Shown: positions 8,468-20,000 of the stretch, one piece after another
Position numbering within the stretch: the stretch's first letter is position 1
Layout: every line of letters starts with the position of its first letter
Virus record (IMG/VR): IMGVR_UViG_3300025120_000108
Location: 1-46,324 of that record
Strand: one strand, 5' to 3'
DNA length: 46,324 nucleotides
Source of the DNA: a virus
Notes under the pieces: model-generated
The model's input: the letters and a program-made list of their open reading frames with translations, nothing else
Databases searched by the model: none
What the model was told of the DNA's origin: nothing
Program-made: the position numbers and the translations under genes

Positions 8468-8997
8468 TGTGGGGCTTAATACCAGATAGATTAAAAAGTT
8501 TAGGTAAAAAGAAATTTAAAGAAAAACTATTTGAACACTTAAAAGATCGTGAAGGATTTAAACAAAGTGTTTATCTAGATACTTTGGGGAAAGCTACTTG
8601 TGGAATTGGACATCTTTTAACTAAAGAAGAAAAAGAAAAATACCCTGTTAAATGTTTAGTACCAAATAATGTTATTACTAAATGGTTTGAAGAAGATGTA
8701 GCTACAGCATTAAAAGCTGGAAGAAGAGATGCTAAAGTATTTTCTACTGACAATGATGATGTTATAATAGGTTTAGTATCTGTTAATTATCAATTAGGTG
8801 CTAGTTGGAGCAGAAAGTTTCCTAAAACATGGAAGCATTTAGCACATAGAGAATACGACGAAGCTATACAAGAGGTATTGTATAAAAATCCACCAGATAA
8901 AGAACCTTCTAGTTGGATAGAGCAAACTCCTGTTAGAGTAAAAGATTTTATAAAAACTATTGAATTATTAAAGGAGATTAATAATGGCTCAAGATAA
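8467..8997 (+). CDS. Endolysin, T4-type lysozyme (GH24)
   Basis: 176 residues. The catalytic triad fits T4 lysozyme with exact spacing: E29 (REGFKQ), D38 (YLDTLG) and T44 (KATCGIGH), i.e. +9 and +6 as in E11/D20/T26. The C-terminal half has the usual helical bundle with the ASWSRKFPKTWKHL segment. It cleaves peptidoglycan between MurNAc and GlcNAc. No signal peptide, so export depends on the holin. Placed among ejection genes, it could instead act in the virion during entry. Confidence 0.93.
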   Translation: MWGLIPDRLKSLGKKKFKEKLFEHLKDREGFKQSVYLDTLGKATCGIGHLLTKEEKEKYPVKCLVPNNVITKWFEEDVATALKAGRRDAKVFSTDNDDVIIGLVSVNYQLGASWSRKFPKTWKHLAHREYDEAIQEVLYKNPPDKEPSSWIEQTPVRVKDFIKTIELLKEINNGSR

Positions 8998-9370
8998 AAA
9001 GAAAAAAGGAAAAGATTTAATGCTACCAACACCTGAAATGTCAGGTGATCCAATGTTAGCAGGAACAGGTCAACCAGGAGAATTAGCTAACACTCCTACA
9101 ACAGTTGACTCTACATTTGCACAGGAAAAAGCTATGGAAGAACAGGGAATAGAACAAGACCCTATGCTAAAAGGTACTGGTCAACCAGGTGAATTATATG
9201 GAGCACCAAAGAAACCTAGTGTAGTAGATGAAGCTAAGAAAGAAGCAGAGTTAATAACAGGTATGAATTTAAAAGGAATGACATGGTTAAGAGCTATTAA
9301 TTCAGGATTTGAAGTAAACCCTTACAGTCCTTCTATTATAGCTAGAAAAATAATGGAGGAAAAAGTATGA
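8984..9370 (+). CDS. Hypothetical protein with duplicated GTGQPGEL motif
   Basis: 128 residues, overlapping the lysozyme end; its SD GGAG lies inside the lysozyme gene. After a Lys-rich start it carries two near-identical 13-residue repeats, DPMLAGTGQPGEL (22-34) and DPMLKGTGQPGEL (59-71), spaced 37 residues apart. The middle is disordered and Pro/Thr-rich; the end is helical. No known family. The duplicate motif may be a peptide ligand for a virion protein. Confidence 0.7.
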   Translation: MAQDKKKKGKDLMLPTPEMSGDPMLAGTGQPGELANTPTTVDSTFAQEKAMEEQGIEQDPMLKGTGQPGELYGAPKKPSVVDEAKKEAELITGMNLKGMTWLRAINSGFEVNPYSPSIIARKIMEEKV

Positions 9371-9891
9371 GTTATCAAATTGCAATGGCAGTGGGTGGTG
9401 CTATTTTAGGTAAAATAGGAATGGATAAAAAAAGATCTGAAATGCAAAAACAAAGAGCTAGAGAAAAAAAACATGCGTTAACAGCACAAACTTCTTTAAT
9501 TAATAGTGTAAGTGGAATAAGACAAGAATACAGAGAAAGAGCTGGAATGGCTAGAAATCAATTTGCTTTAGGACAATCTAGTTCTATTTTAGGATATCAA
9601 CAACAAAGAAACGAAATGGATAATATAGTAGGTTCAACTAACATGTCTTATTCTGGTGGTGCAGAATCTCAAAGTAATATGTTGTCACAATCTTTTTCTA
9701 ATGAAATGCAACAGAATAGAGCAGGAGCAGATAGATCATTTTATAATTTAAATCAACAATACACGGATGAATTAAAAGACGTACAAGTTGGTTTATTAAA
9801 TTTAGAAAGAAATGCTGCGAATAGAGGGTATAGCATACCTAGTATGGGTGCACAATTTAACAATAGTGGTAGCGTAGGAGGAGCAGTATAA
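9367..9891 (+). CDS. Internal virion / ejection-type protein
   Basis: 174 residues, SD GGAGG. It begins with a small hydrophobic glycine segment (IAMAVGGAILGKIG), then Gln/Arg-rich helices and a Gly/Ser end. An N-terminal glycine-rich membrane-active helix followed by long Gln-rich helices is typical of podovirus internal core proteins released into the host envelope with the genome. Tight coupling with the next two genes supports an ejection cluster. Specific family not recognised. Confidence 0.62.
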   Translation: MSYQIAMAVGGAILGKIGMDKKRSEMQKQRAREKKHALTAQTSLINSVSGIRQEYRERAGMARNQFALGQSSSILGYQQQRNEMDNIVGSTNMSYSGGAESQSNMLSQSFSNEMQQNRAGADRSFYNLNQQYTDELKDVQVGLLNLERNAANRGYSIPSMGAQFNNSGSVGGAV

Positions 9892-11003
9892 TGGCTAATA
9901 CATATAGTGAAACTTTTTTAGATTCTTTAAGTAGAGCAAGTGATTCAGTAGGTGGTTTAATATCAGTAATGAGACAACCTAATTGGAAGCAAGAGTTAAT
10001 GATGCAAAGTGATTTAAGAATCAAAGAACTTAAAGAAGCACAAAAAGGCGATGAATCAAAAATAACATTGAGTGGGGACATAGAATCTAGACAGATTGGT
10101 GAAAGAGGAGATGTAGAATCTAATTTAATTACCGAAAGAGGAGATGTTCAATCAGATTTAATACAGCAAGAAGGAACTATTAAAAAAGATATGCAAGGAA
10201 CTCAAATTCAAGCTGATAAAGATATGCAAGAAACTGGGATAGATTCCCAAAAAGATATGCAAAAAACAGCATTTAAATATGATTTGGAAAAAATAAAAGC
10301 AAGTGGTAAAATGGATCAAGAATTATCTATATTAGAACATCAAAATAACTTGTTAAAAATGCAAGAAGGAACTAAAGATGATATGGAAAAAATGATTCTT
10401 GGTAGTGACTTGAATAAAGATGAATTAGAATTCCAGAAGGGTATTAATCAAGACATGGCATACATGACACATTATTTGCAAATGGATGCTATGGATAAAT
10501 CTTTTGACCAAACAAAAGAATTAAAAGGAATGGACTATACAAATGAATCTGATATGGCAGCAGTAAGACACGTATTCCAACAGCAAATACTTACACAACA
10601 AGCAGAGATAGCTTATGGGCAAATGCAACAACAAGCCATGTTAGATATGGAAAAAGCTGGATATAGCTCTTTAATTGGTCTAAGTGATTTAGAGTTTGAA
10701 GAAACAAGTATGCCTCAGACTAGAATATTCGGAGGAGAAAGACCTTCTGCTACTGCAGCAAGAGAACAATTTGCTGGATTACTAGCTATGTATCATTTAC
10801 AAGTACCAGGTGCTTTACAAGATAAGGCTGTAAATCCTAACTCGTTTACTGCACAAGAAGCTATTAGCGATGCAGATTCTGCTATAGAAGTAGCTGCTAG
10901 TTTAATGGATTTTGCTGAATCAGAAGGATTTGAAGACGATGCAGATTATTATGGTGCAGTTATTAGAAATTTACAAGCTACACGTAATAGGTTAGCAGAG
11001 TAA
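9891..11003 (+). CDS. Ejection-type protein with six tandem 11-residue repeats
   Basis: 370 residues with a strong GGAGGAG SD. Residues 62-127 consist of six consecutive 11-residue units, beginning GDIESRQIGER, GDVESNLITER and GDVQSDLIQQE, without gaps. An 11-residue (hendecad) period gives a straight or slightly right-handed coiled coil. The next ~110 residues are Met/Gln-rich helix. Lying between a small internal-protein-like gene and the giant protein gene, it probably forms part of the internal core or the ejection conduit. Confidence 0.68.
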   Translation: MANTYSETFLDSLSRASDSVGGLISVMRQPNWKQELMMQSDLRIKELKEAQKGDESKITLSGDIESRQIGERGDVESNLITERGDVQSDLIQQEGTIKKDMQGTQIQADKDMQETGIDSQKDMQKTAFKYDLEKIKASGKMDQELSILEHQNNLLKMQEGTKDDMEKMILGSDLNKDELEFQKGINQDMAYMTHYLQMDAMDKSFDQTKELKGMDYTNESDMAAVRHVFQQQILTQQAEIAYGQMQQQAMLDMEKAGYSSLIGLSDLEFEETSMPQTRIFGGERPSATAAREQFAGLLAMYHLQVPGALQDKAVNPNSFTAQEAISDADSAIEVAASLMDFAESEGFEDDADYYGAVIRNLQATRNRLAE

Positions 11004-11004
11004 T

Positions 11005-14000
11005 ATGATTACAAATCCTTTAATAAACCAGCTTAATACTAAGTTGCAAGAAGGTGCTATAAATCAGTCTTCTTATGCACTACAATTAAAACGTATATAC
11101 GATAGATCTCATTCGGGTTTATCTGTAGACGATGTTAAATATTTAGAGCAAAGATTAACAGATTTAAATGTACCGTTTGCAAAAGAAGAGGCCTCTGATG
11201 GTCTTATTAAGCAAACTATATCTGGATTTATAGAAGGATTTACTACGTTTGGATTTGCTGATGAACCTGATACAGGTACAGAAAAAATATTTAATAATGT
11301 AGCACACCTTGTAGGATTAGCTCCTGGAGTTGTTATGGGTGGTATAGGTATGTTAAGTGGTGCGTCTAAAGTAGTATCTGCAAACTTAAAAGCTCAAGCT
11401 AAAAAAACTGGAGACAAACAACTTAGAAAGTTAGCAGATAATCTTAATGAAGTATCTAAGTCTGCTAGTAAAAAACAATCTAAAGTTCAAGAATACCTAA
11501 GTAAAATAGCTGAAAAAACTACGAGAGTAGATAGTGAAGGTAAAGTGTTATTTAGTTTAGGTAAACAAACAGGGTTTAACCCCTTAACACAAAAACCTAT
11601 ATATGATTTAAAATCTATACCTGGTAGACTTGCAGATAAAACTCAAGAATTAGGGTTAAGTTTCTTAGGTAAAAACCAAGAAGATTTAATGCAGTTTTTT
11701 ACTAAAGGAGTATTAAGAAATAGATTTAGTAGAGAAAAAGTAGGTAACATAATTAATGAATCTGTACATGTTGGCTTGTTAATGGCTTACTCGCAACATC
11801 CTTTTGCTACAAGAAACACAGAAGGTTTTCATCAAACAATGATGGCAGGTATGCATGGTGGATTAGCTGGTGGTATATTCGGTAGTATTGGTCAGTATGC
11901 AAACATATCTACCTTACTTAACAGTGGTAGTAAATCTGTTCGTGCTATAGGAGAAGGTATGGTTAGAAGCACAGCTAGAAACTTATCTTACTCTACTACA
12001 TTAGAAAGAGAAGCCGTAGTAAACACTATGTTAAAGTCTACATCTGGTGCTGGATATGGTTTAGGAACATCTATAATGAATGATTTACCACCAGAAGAGG
12101 TTATATATGAAACACTAATGGGTATATTCTTTTCCGTAAACGGTAAACCTGGCTTTGAAAATAGAGCTAATAAAGATATTTTAGATAGATCTCGAGCTAT
12201 ACCAAGAAGCAAACAAACAGAAAAAAGTATGAAAGGTTGGTTGTATCGTCAAGAGTGGTATCAAAATGAAACAGAAAGCTATAAAGCGTATATGCGTAGA
12301 CATGTTGATGCTATATACAAAGAACAAGAAAAAATTATAGGAACATTCCCTTTAGCTAAGTTAGAGTTTCAAAAAGTATTGAGTAAAGCATTACAAGATG
12401 GCGTAGTAAATGAAAAACAAGTAAGAGACATAATGGATAATACCAAAGTAGAAGAAGGTATGTTTGCTGTTATGGAAAAAGTAAATGAAGCTTACAATAG
12501 AAAGTTAGATGTAGATTATACGCCTCCCCCAGAAACTGACGCTTATAGTAAAACAAAGTTTATTAATCTAGTAAAACTTACAGATCAATTAGCATTACGT
12601 GCTGAAATTACTGCAACCAATGAAGTAGATTTTCCTGTAGACAGACTATCTTTTTTTACTAAAAGAATATATAAAACTTTAAAAAGAAAAAAAGCAAGAG
12701 ACTATTCTATTGATAACATACAAAAAGGTGTTGATACTATATGGAAAGATTCTTTAAAGAGAAACCCTGGGAATGAAAAAAAACAAGTAGATGATTTTGT
12801 TAAAAGTTTTCAAGATTTAGTAGCATCAGATTCAAATATCGCTAAAAGAGTCATTCCTAAGGATGCAGAATTAAAAAAAATAAGACAGCTTGCACATACT
12901 TTAAGAGAGTTTTCTGCGAAGAAAAACGTATCTATACTTAGACTTATAGACAAGGACGGTAAAGTATCTAAGTCGTTACCTATACTAGATGATTTGCCTG
13001 CTGAGAATCCAAGCGGTGCACCAATAAATATACAAACAAGTGGAAATAGATTACAAAAGAATTTAAATGAAGTATTTAAAAAAGGTTTTAAAAATATACC
13101 TGATTTTGAAATGTCTAGCATAGATTATTTAGAAGTTATGCAGACTAAAAATATTGTAAATCAAAAAGGTGAAAAGAAACCAGTTGTAAAAAGAGTTTTT
13201 ATTAGTCCTTTAAGTAAAGACCCTTTTACTGGGGAAGTAAAAATTAATGCAGAAAAATTTCAATTAATAGAAACCGATTTAAATACAGATAGTAAATTTA
13301 TATTTGGTGGTATATCAGATACTGGTAAATTAGATATTAGAAGTTTTCCATGGGCAAGAACTAAATTTACCTATGACAAAGGAACAAGAAAACGTACAGA
13401 AAATCCAAACTTTTTATCTAAACAAGACAGATTGCAAATAGCAGAATTTGTTAGTACAAAAGATAAGAAAGGAAAATTAATTGATCCTACAAAAATTAAA
13501 TTACAAGCAGATAATATTGTAGGTACTTATATTTACAGACTAATTTCTTTGAACATGATTAAAAATCCTAATCAAATTACTAAAGAATATTTACTTAATA
13601 GAAGTACAGTAATAAATTATGTAAACGCTGAAATTAACAATGGTACTGTAGGTGTTAATAAATTACAAAAATATTTAAATCAAGTTGACAAAACTGAAAT
13701 ACCATTTATAGAGGATGTTGCTGGTGAAAAATATAGAGGGATTATAGTAAAAGATCCTAAATCTTCTATAAAGGGAGAAGCTGATTCAGGGGTAGATGGT
13801 GTAGTTGTTATAAGTAATAAACGTTTTGATTTTCAAGCTAAAAATATGGGGATAGATAAATTAGCAAGTCAAGCAAAAGGAACTTTATTTTCTGGTGCAG
13901 ACGGAATACATGGAGATATTACTGGTAAATTTGCTTACAAAAGAGCTGACAATATTGATCAAGCTTATTTAGAAAAAAACAATTTAGATTTTTATATATA

Positions 14001-17000
14001 TTCTACATCAGCTAAAACAAATGGTGGCGTACCTGTAAGTAATAATGCTGTAGGTAAACTACCTTCAGGTAGAAAAACTAAAAATTACGACTATTCTTTA
14101 AACACTTTTGAAGTAGGTACTAAAGATTTTCATATGAATTTAAATATATACGAATCATTACCTACTGACGTACATAGAAGACTTAATAGGGGAGCTGATG
14201 GAGAAAGAACATCTTTAAATCCAGAGGACCACACTGTTAATCTTATGCAAGAAGTATTTTTAAATAGCAATACTATACAGTTTAACCCTAAAGATGGTGG
14301 TGTTGGTGAAGCTTATCATAAAGGATGGAGAAATTTAATAAGAAAAAATGCAGGTGGAGATAAAAAAGAAAACGATTATATAGAAAAACAATTAAAAAAT
14401 AATGAACCTTTAAGAGATGATGTATCATTAGATCAAATTGACGTTAGAATATTAGATAGAATATTGAGCAGTTCTAGTATTAAAACTAAAACAGCAGAAA
14501 GTATTATAGAAAAATTATTATTTAGAAATGACGATAGTTCTTTAGTAAGAGATTACGAACAAGATGTTAATAGCAATTTTATGAGTACTATGATAAAAGA
14601 CGTATTTGCAGATAATAATTTCAGTCATGTTGCATTAGCACAAAAGGGTAATAGTGAGTGGGTTCAGAAAACATTTAGACAGTACGTAATGGGTAGGCTC
14701 ACAAAACCAAAAATAAAATATACATATAAATCTATTTTAGGTCCATACGATTATAAAATTACTGGTAAAAAACAAAAGTATTCATCTGCTAAAAAAGGTT
14801 TAGCTAAAGATGAATTTATGTTAACTGAAGGTGCAGAAAACTTATTTTATGTTAAAGTACAAGGTAAGGAATATAGTTTAGGAGAATGGTGGGCTGATTA
14901 CAGAGGTTTAATAGATAGTCCTAGTAATTATAGAAGCTGGACTAATGCAAAAAAGAAAGCATGGAAAGATGCACAGTATGCATTGATTAATCGTTCTCCA
15001 GTTATGACATCTGGTAATGTAAGAGCTTTAAAATTTGTAGGGTTTGTAAGGGGGCAAGGTGTAAAAACTAAAAGAGGTACATCTTTAATTACAGCAGAAA
15101 ATAACGACAGATATATGGGTGGTGCTGATAAAGATATTGACTCTGCACACGTATCTTTTGGTATGCCTAAAAATATAGTAGAAGGATATAAACAAGAGCA
15201 CGTACGTAGTGAAATGCAAGTAGGGCAAAAAGATTCAGGCAAACCATTAGACCTTAAAGATCAGAAAATAAATGAAAGAGAAGCTGGTGCTAAATATGAT
15301 GCTGATAATAAAAGTGATACAAAAAAAGTATTAGAACATTTAGATTTAAATACTAGATTAGAAGCAGCTGGTAATATGGCTTTTGGTAAAGATACTATAG
15401 GTATAATACACAATATGCATGCACATGCTAAAACTATAATAGATTTATTAGCACAAAAAAATCCTAAATACCAAACTAAGGAAGGTAGAAAATCTATAAC
15501 GGAGTTTTTTCAAAACTTTTTAATAAGAAATGCTTCAGTATCTAACGCCTATATAGATGCAGCAGATGCTAGATATTTATGGCCAGCAAAACAAACAGAG
15601 ACTAAAATATATAAAGACTTAGATGCCTTCTTTGGGGAATCAAGTAAAGATGTATTAAGTACTATACGTGAATACCATACTGCTTCTATGAAAGGTATAC
15701 TTCCAGAAAACAAAAGTTATGCAGATGTATCAAAAGAAATGTTAGATTTATATGGAGATGCTACTAGTTATAAAAAAATTACAGCTGAATTTTTAAAAGA
15801 TATGAAATTAGAAATAGATCCATTTGCTGGATATGACAAAGAAAACATATTTAATTTGAATCAAAAAGCTATAAAAGCTATAATGGACGATCCTATAGGA
15901 CAGTTTTTTGGCATAAGAGATACAGTAGATATGTTTAATGCAAATAGATTATTAACTGCAGCAGAAAAAGAAAACATATACAATCATCCACACTTTCTTT
16001 ACAATAAATTGAATGTAGTAGGTGTGTTAAAATCTATACTTAAAACAAATGAATTTGTATCTAATCATACTGCTAATAACTTAGGTCTAAATGCTAAAGA
16101 TTTAAAATTGTTTGCAAGAGAAATAGCACATATAGCTTATGCACAAAAACAAGGGTTTATACATAAAACTAAAATAGCTAAAAATTACAATATTGATAGT
16201 GAAAGAATGAGTTACAATGAACAAGTTCTTTTATCAAAAGAATATTTAAAACAAGAAGTTTCTCTATTTTTTAAAAACAAATCTGGTAACTTAGATAAAA
16301 GTTTATTGAATAAATTATCAAAAGATATAGAAAATTTATATGACTATTGGCACATTGCTTTCCCTTATTTAGATTTAAATTATTCTGGTATGGATGTAGC
16401 TAAAAGTTATTCTGGAAAGAAAAAAGATCTTAAAGTAAGTGTACATAATAGATATGTTGCTTATGTAAGACAGGGAGAAAAAGTACGACAAGCTTTAGAT
16501 AAAAGAGATAAGAACGGTAATTTTAAAAACGGTAAAGATAAACAAAATTATGAAAAACAAAAAGAAATTTTAGGTTCAATGGAATGGGCTGCAGAGGGAT
16601 TAGTAAATAGAGGTGCTAACAATATGCAACGTTCTTCATCTATATCTAAAGAAGTAAGGGTTGAGATGAATGAATTTTACCAAAAATATCTTGAACTTAC
16701 TAATGCTAAAGATTCTACAATACAAGAAATGGAATTAAATAATTTAGTAGAACCTTATATGAGAGTAGGCTTAGAAAAAGATACTGCACCAGGTGAAGTA
16801 GTATCGAGTCATATTGAACAAACTGGTAGATTTATTAAAGAAAGTTTAATAGACTGGGAAACAATAGAAAATATTACAGTAAACTTACCTAAATCTATTA
16901 AAAATTTAGAAAAAGAAGTTAAAAAATTAAACATAACAAATGAAGACGTAATATTTGAAGCAAATAGATTCGGTGAAAATGTTAACAAAATATTGTCTCG

Positions 17001-20000
17001 AGGTCATAATGAATTAGCATTGCAAATTACTGAAATGTATACTGGTGTTATGCAAAGATTAGATATAGTTGCAAAACAATCCTTAGAAGATGCGGACTAC
17101 GATAGAATAAAAATACTTAATAATATAATAGAGAACAGATATATAGGTACTCATAAAGAATGGTCGCAAAGAATAGCTTCACATAGAAAGTTGTTAAAAG
17201 AGTGGAAAGATAAGGGGTTAGATCCAGACAATAATGTATTACCACCAGATATGATGACTGACATGATGTTTCCTACTGAGTTAAATAAGTTTTGGAGTAA
17301 GTATGAAAAAGTATTTAAAGTAGAAAGAGTACAAATTGTAGACAAAGATTCGGGCAAGTTTAAAGAGTATGGAGCTAGAGTACCTTCTAGTACTATAGAA
17401 TTTTTAGGTGAAACAGTAGGAAAAATGAATGATGCTGGTAATGCACTAAAAAAAGCTTATGATAATTATTGGAATGGTTTATTAGATACGATTAGGCCTA
17501 CAGATGAAGCATTATTTGTTAAACATAAAGAAAAACTATTTGGTCTTGCAGCTATGGAACGTCAATTAGGTATTGATTCTACTGGTAAATATGACGGTAA
17601 AACTACACCTAGAGATGTAGAACATGAAGTAACTAAAAAAGAGTTATTAGATAGATTGGAAATAGCACAATCTGAATTTAATGAAATACCAGATGGTGGT
17701 ATATTTATTATAAAACCAAGGTCGGGCAAAGATACAAGAAAAATGACTAAGCGTGATATGGTAGAAACTATTAAAGAAGAGTTATACAAACCTTTATTTA
17801 CTAAAGCATTAAATGATATAATACGTAGTAATTATCAAAATTTATCAGAAGTATTAAATCAAAATTTAATTAAATCTAATTTAGATTATGAAGCATTTTT
17901 TGGTGGAGGAGAAAATATAGTACAAAAAATTATATCAGGAGCACAATCAGGTGCAGATGTTGGTGGATTAGAAGCAGCTAGACAATTGGGTATAGAGTTT
18001 AATGGATTAGCACCTAAGCCTAAAAAAGGAAAAAGTGGTATATTTAGATCTGAGTTAGCAGATGGTATAACAGATGCTCAACAGTCGGCTTTAGTTAGAA
18101 AATATAACATACAAATAGATAGTAACTCCAGTTATCAATCTAGAACAAAAAAGAATATTAGAAGATCGGATGCTACTATTGCATTTAGATTGCAAGATAG
18201 TCCTGGAACAGATAAAACTATAGGATTTGCACAAACTGGAGCTTGGAAAGCGGGGGATACAACACCAGGTATATACAATGCTAATCCTAAAATTGCTAAT
18301 AGTAAACCTTTATTGGTATTAAATAATGCTAAATTAAATAAAGAAAACATATCTTTAATACGTCAATTCATATTAAAGAACCCTGGTACTTTAAACGTTG
18401 CTGGACATAGAGAGAGTAGCAATATGGGATTACAAAATCAAGTGCGTTCTTTATTGTTTAAATCTATTAAAGGTTTAAAACAACCACATCCTTGGAGTGA
18501 TAAGTCTCACCCTAAACATTTTGAATATAAGTTAAGTCAATTATTTTTAGACAGTCACGGTTTAGTGGATATAAATAAAATACGTATTGTTCATGAATAT
18601 AATATGCGTACAAAAGAATTGCAAACAGGTGAACGTGTTATAGAAAGACAATTTCATGAAGATGATTTAACGTTTATGCATAGACAGTTAGATATATATG
18701 AAAGAGTAATATCGTTTTTAAAAGAAAAAGAAATACCTGGAAAAGAACAGTTTATTGTAAGTAAAGGAAATAATTTTGAAATAGATTGGAATGCTTTAAG
18801 TAAAAGTAAAAAACTATTTAAAGCTAGCAAAAATGACGCTAAAGGTTTAGAAGAATCAATTAGAAGTATGAATCAACAATATATAAATCAAATAGCAACT
18901 GGTATGATCGGTACTAGAGAAATTAACGGTGAACTATTTTCTAATAGATATTGGTCTCTTATGGGTCAACAAGACACTAAAGCTGGTACTAGATATGTAA
19001 AAGAGGTGCATATACCTAATGAAATTAAACGTATAAATAAATTAGTAACTAAAGATTTTCAAGGTGAAGATAGATATTTGCATCAAAGACTTGAAGACAA
19101 ACTCATAACTTTAAAAGATGCTAGAATGGAATTGATTACTAATATGGTTCAAAAATTAATAAAAAATCCAGGTGCAGATACAGAAGTTTATCACGAACAA
19201 GTACAAGAAGCTTTGTCTAGTTTATCTACAAGACAATTAGGCTTAGATAAACCTGGTGCTTATAAACCTACGTTTACAAGAAGAAGACCAACCATTCCAG
19301 TTGGTAACTATGTTATAAATGATACAGTACCTTTGAGATACTTATCGAATTTATCTTCGGGTGTAACTCAAGGTATAGCTGCATTACAAACAAGAGTAAA
19401 TTTATTAAGTTTTAGAGAGAATACTAGGTTTAATAAACAAATTGGTAAAGCTGAAGCTGAAGCTTGGCATTTAAAAATGATAGATATAGTTCGTGGATAT
19501 ATGGGATACCCTACTACTCGTAATATAGACTTACATGGTATAACTAAAAAGGATCAAAGCTTGTTAGTTAAGTGGGCTCAAACAGGATTTGATAATTCAT
19601 TTTACCAAAAAGCTAGACCTAATCCAGTAGAACGAAAACTTATGAAAGATTTTATACAGCAGACTACATTACGTAGAGAAGAGGTAGCTTCTATAGAAAA
19701 AGAAGTTAAAAAGAAATATGACAGAGCATTAAAAGAGAGATTAAAAACATTAGCTAAAGACATTCCTGTACAAACAGATAAGATTACAGATGATGAAAAG
19801 AAAGAAGCTAAAAATTATGTATTAAGAACTAAACAATCTTTTACAAATAAAATGAAAAAAGAAATAAAAGAAAGAATAGAAGACGCAGAAACTGATATAC
19901 GTATTGAAGCATTAAAAGATAAAAACGTAGATAAAACAAATATTAAAAATTCTTTTAGATCTTTTTATAGTGATGAAACTGTTGGTAACTTAGGATTAAA

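Noticed and set aside
12810-13121. Minus-strand frame opposite the giant protein
   Set aside because: No SD or neighbours on that strand; shadow of the continuous 3470-residue frame, as are others opposite it.
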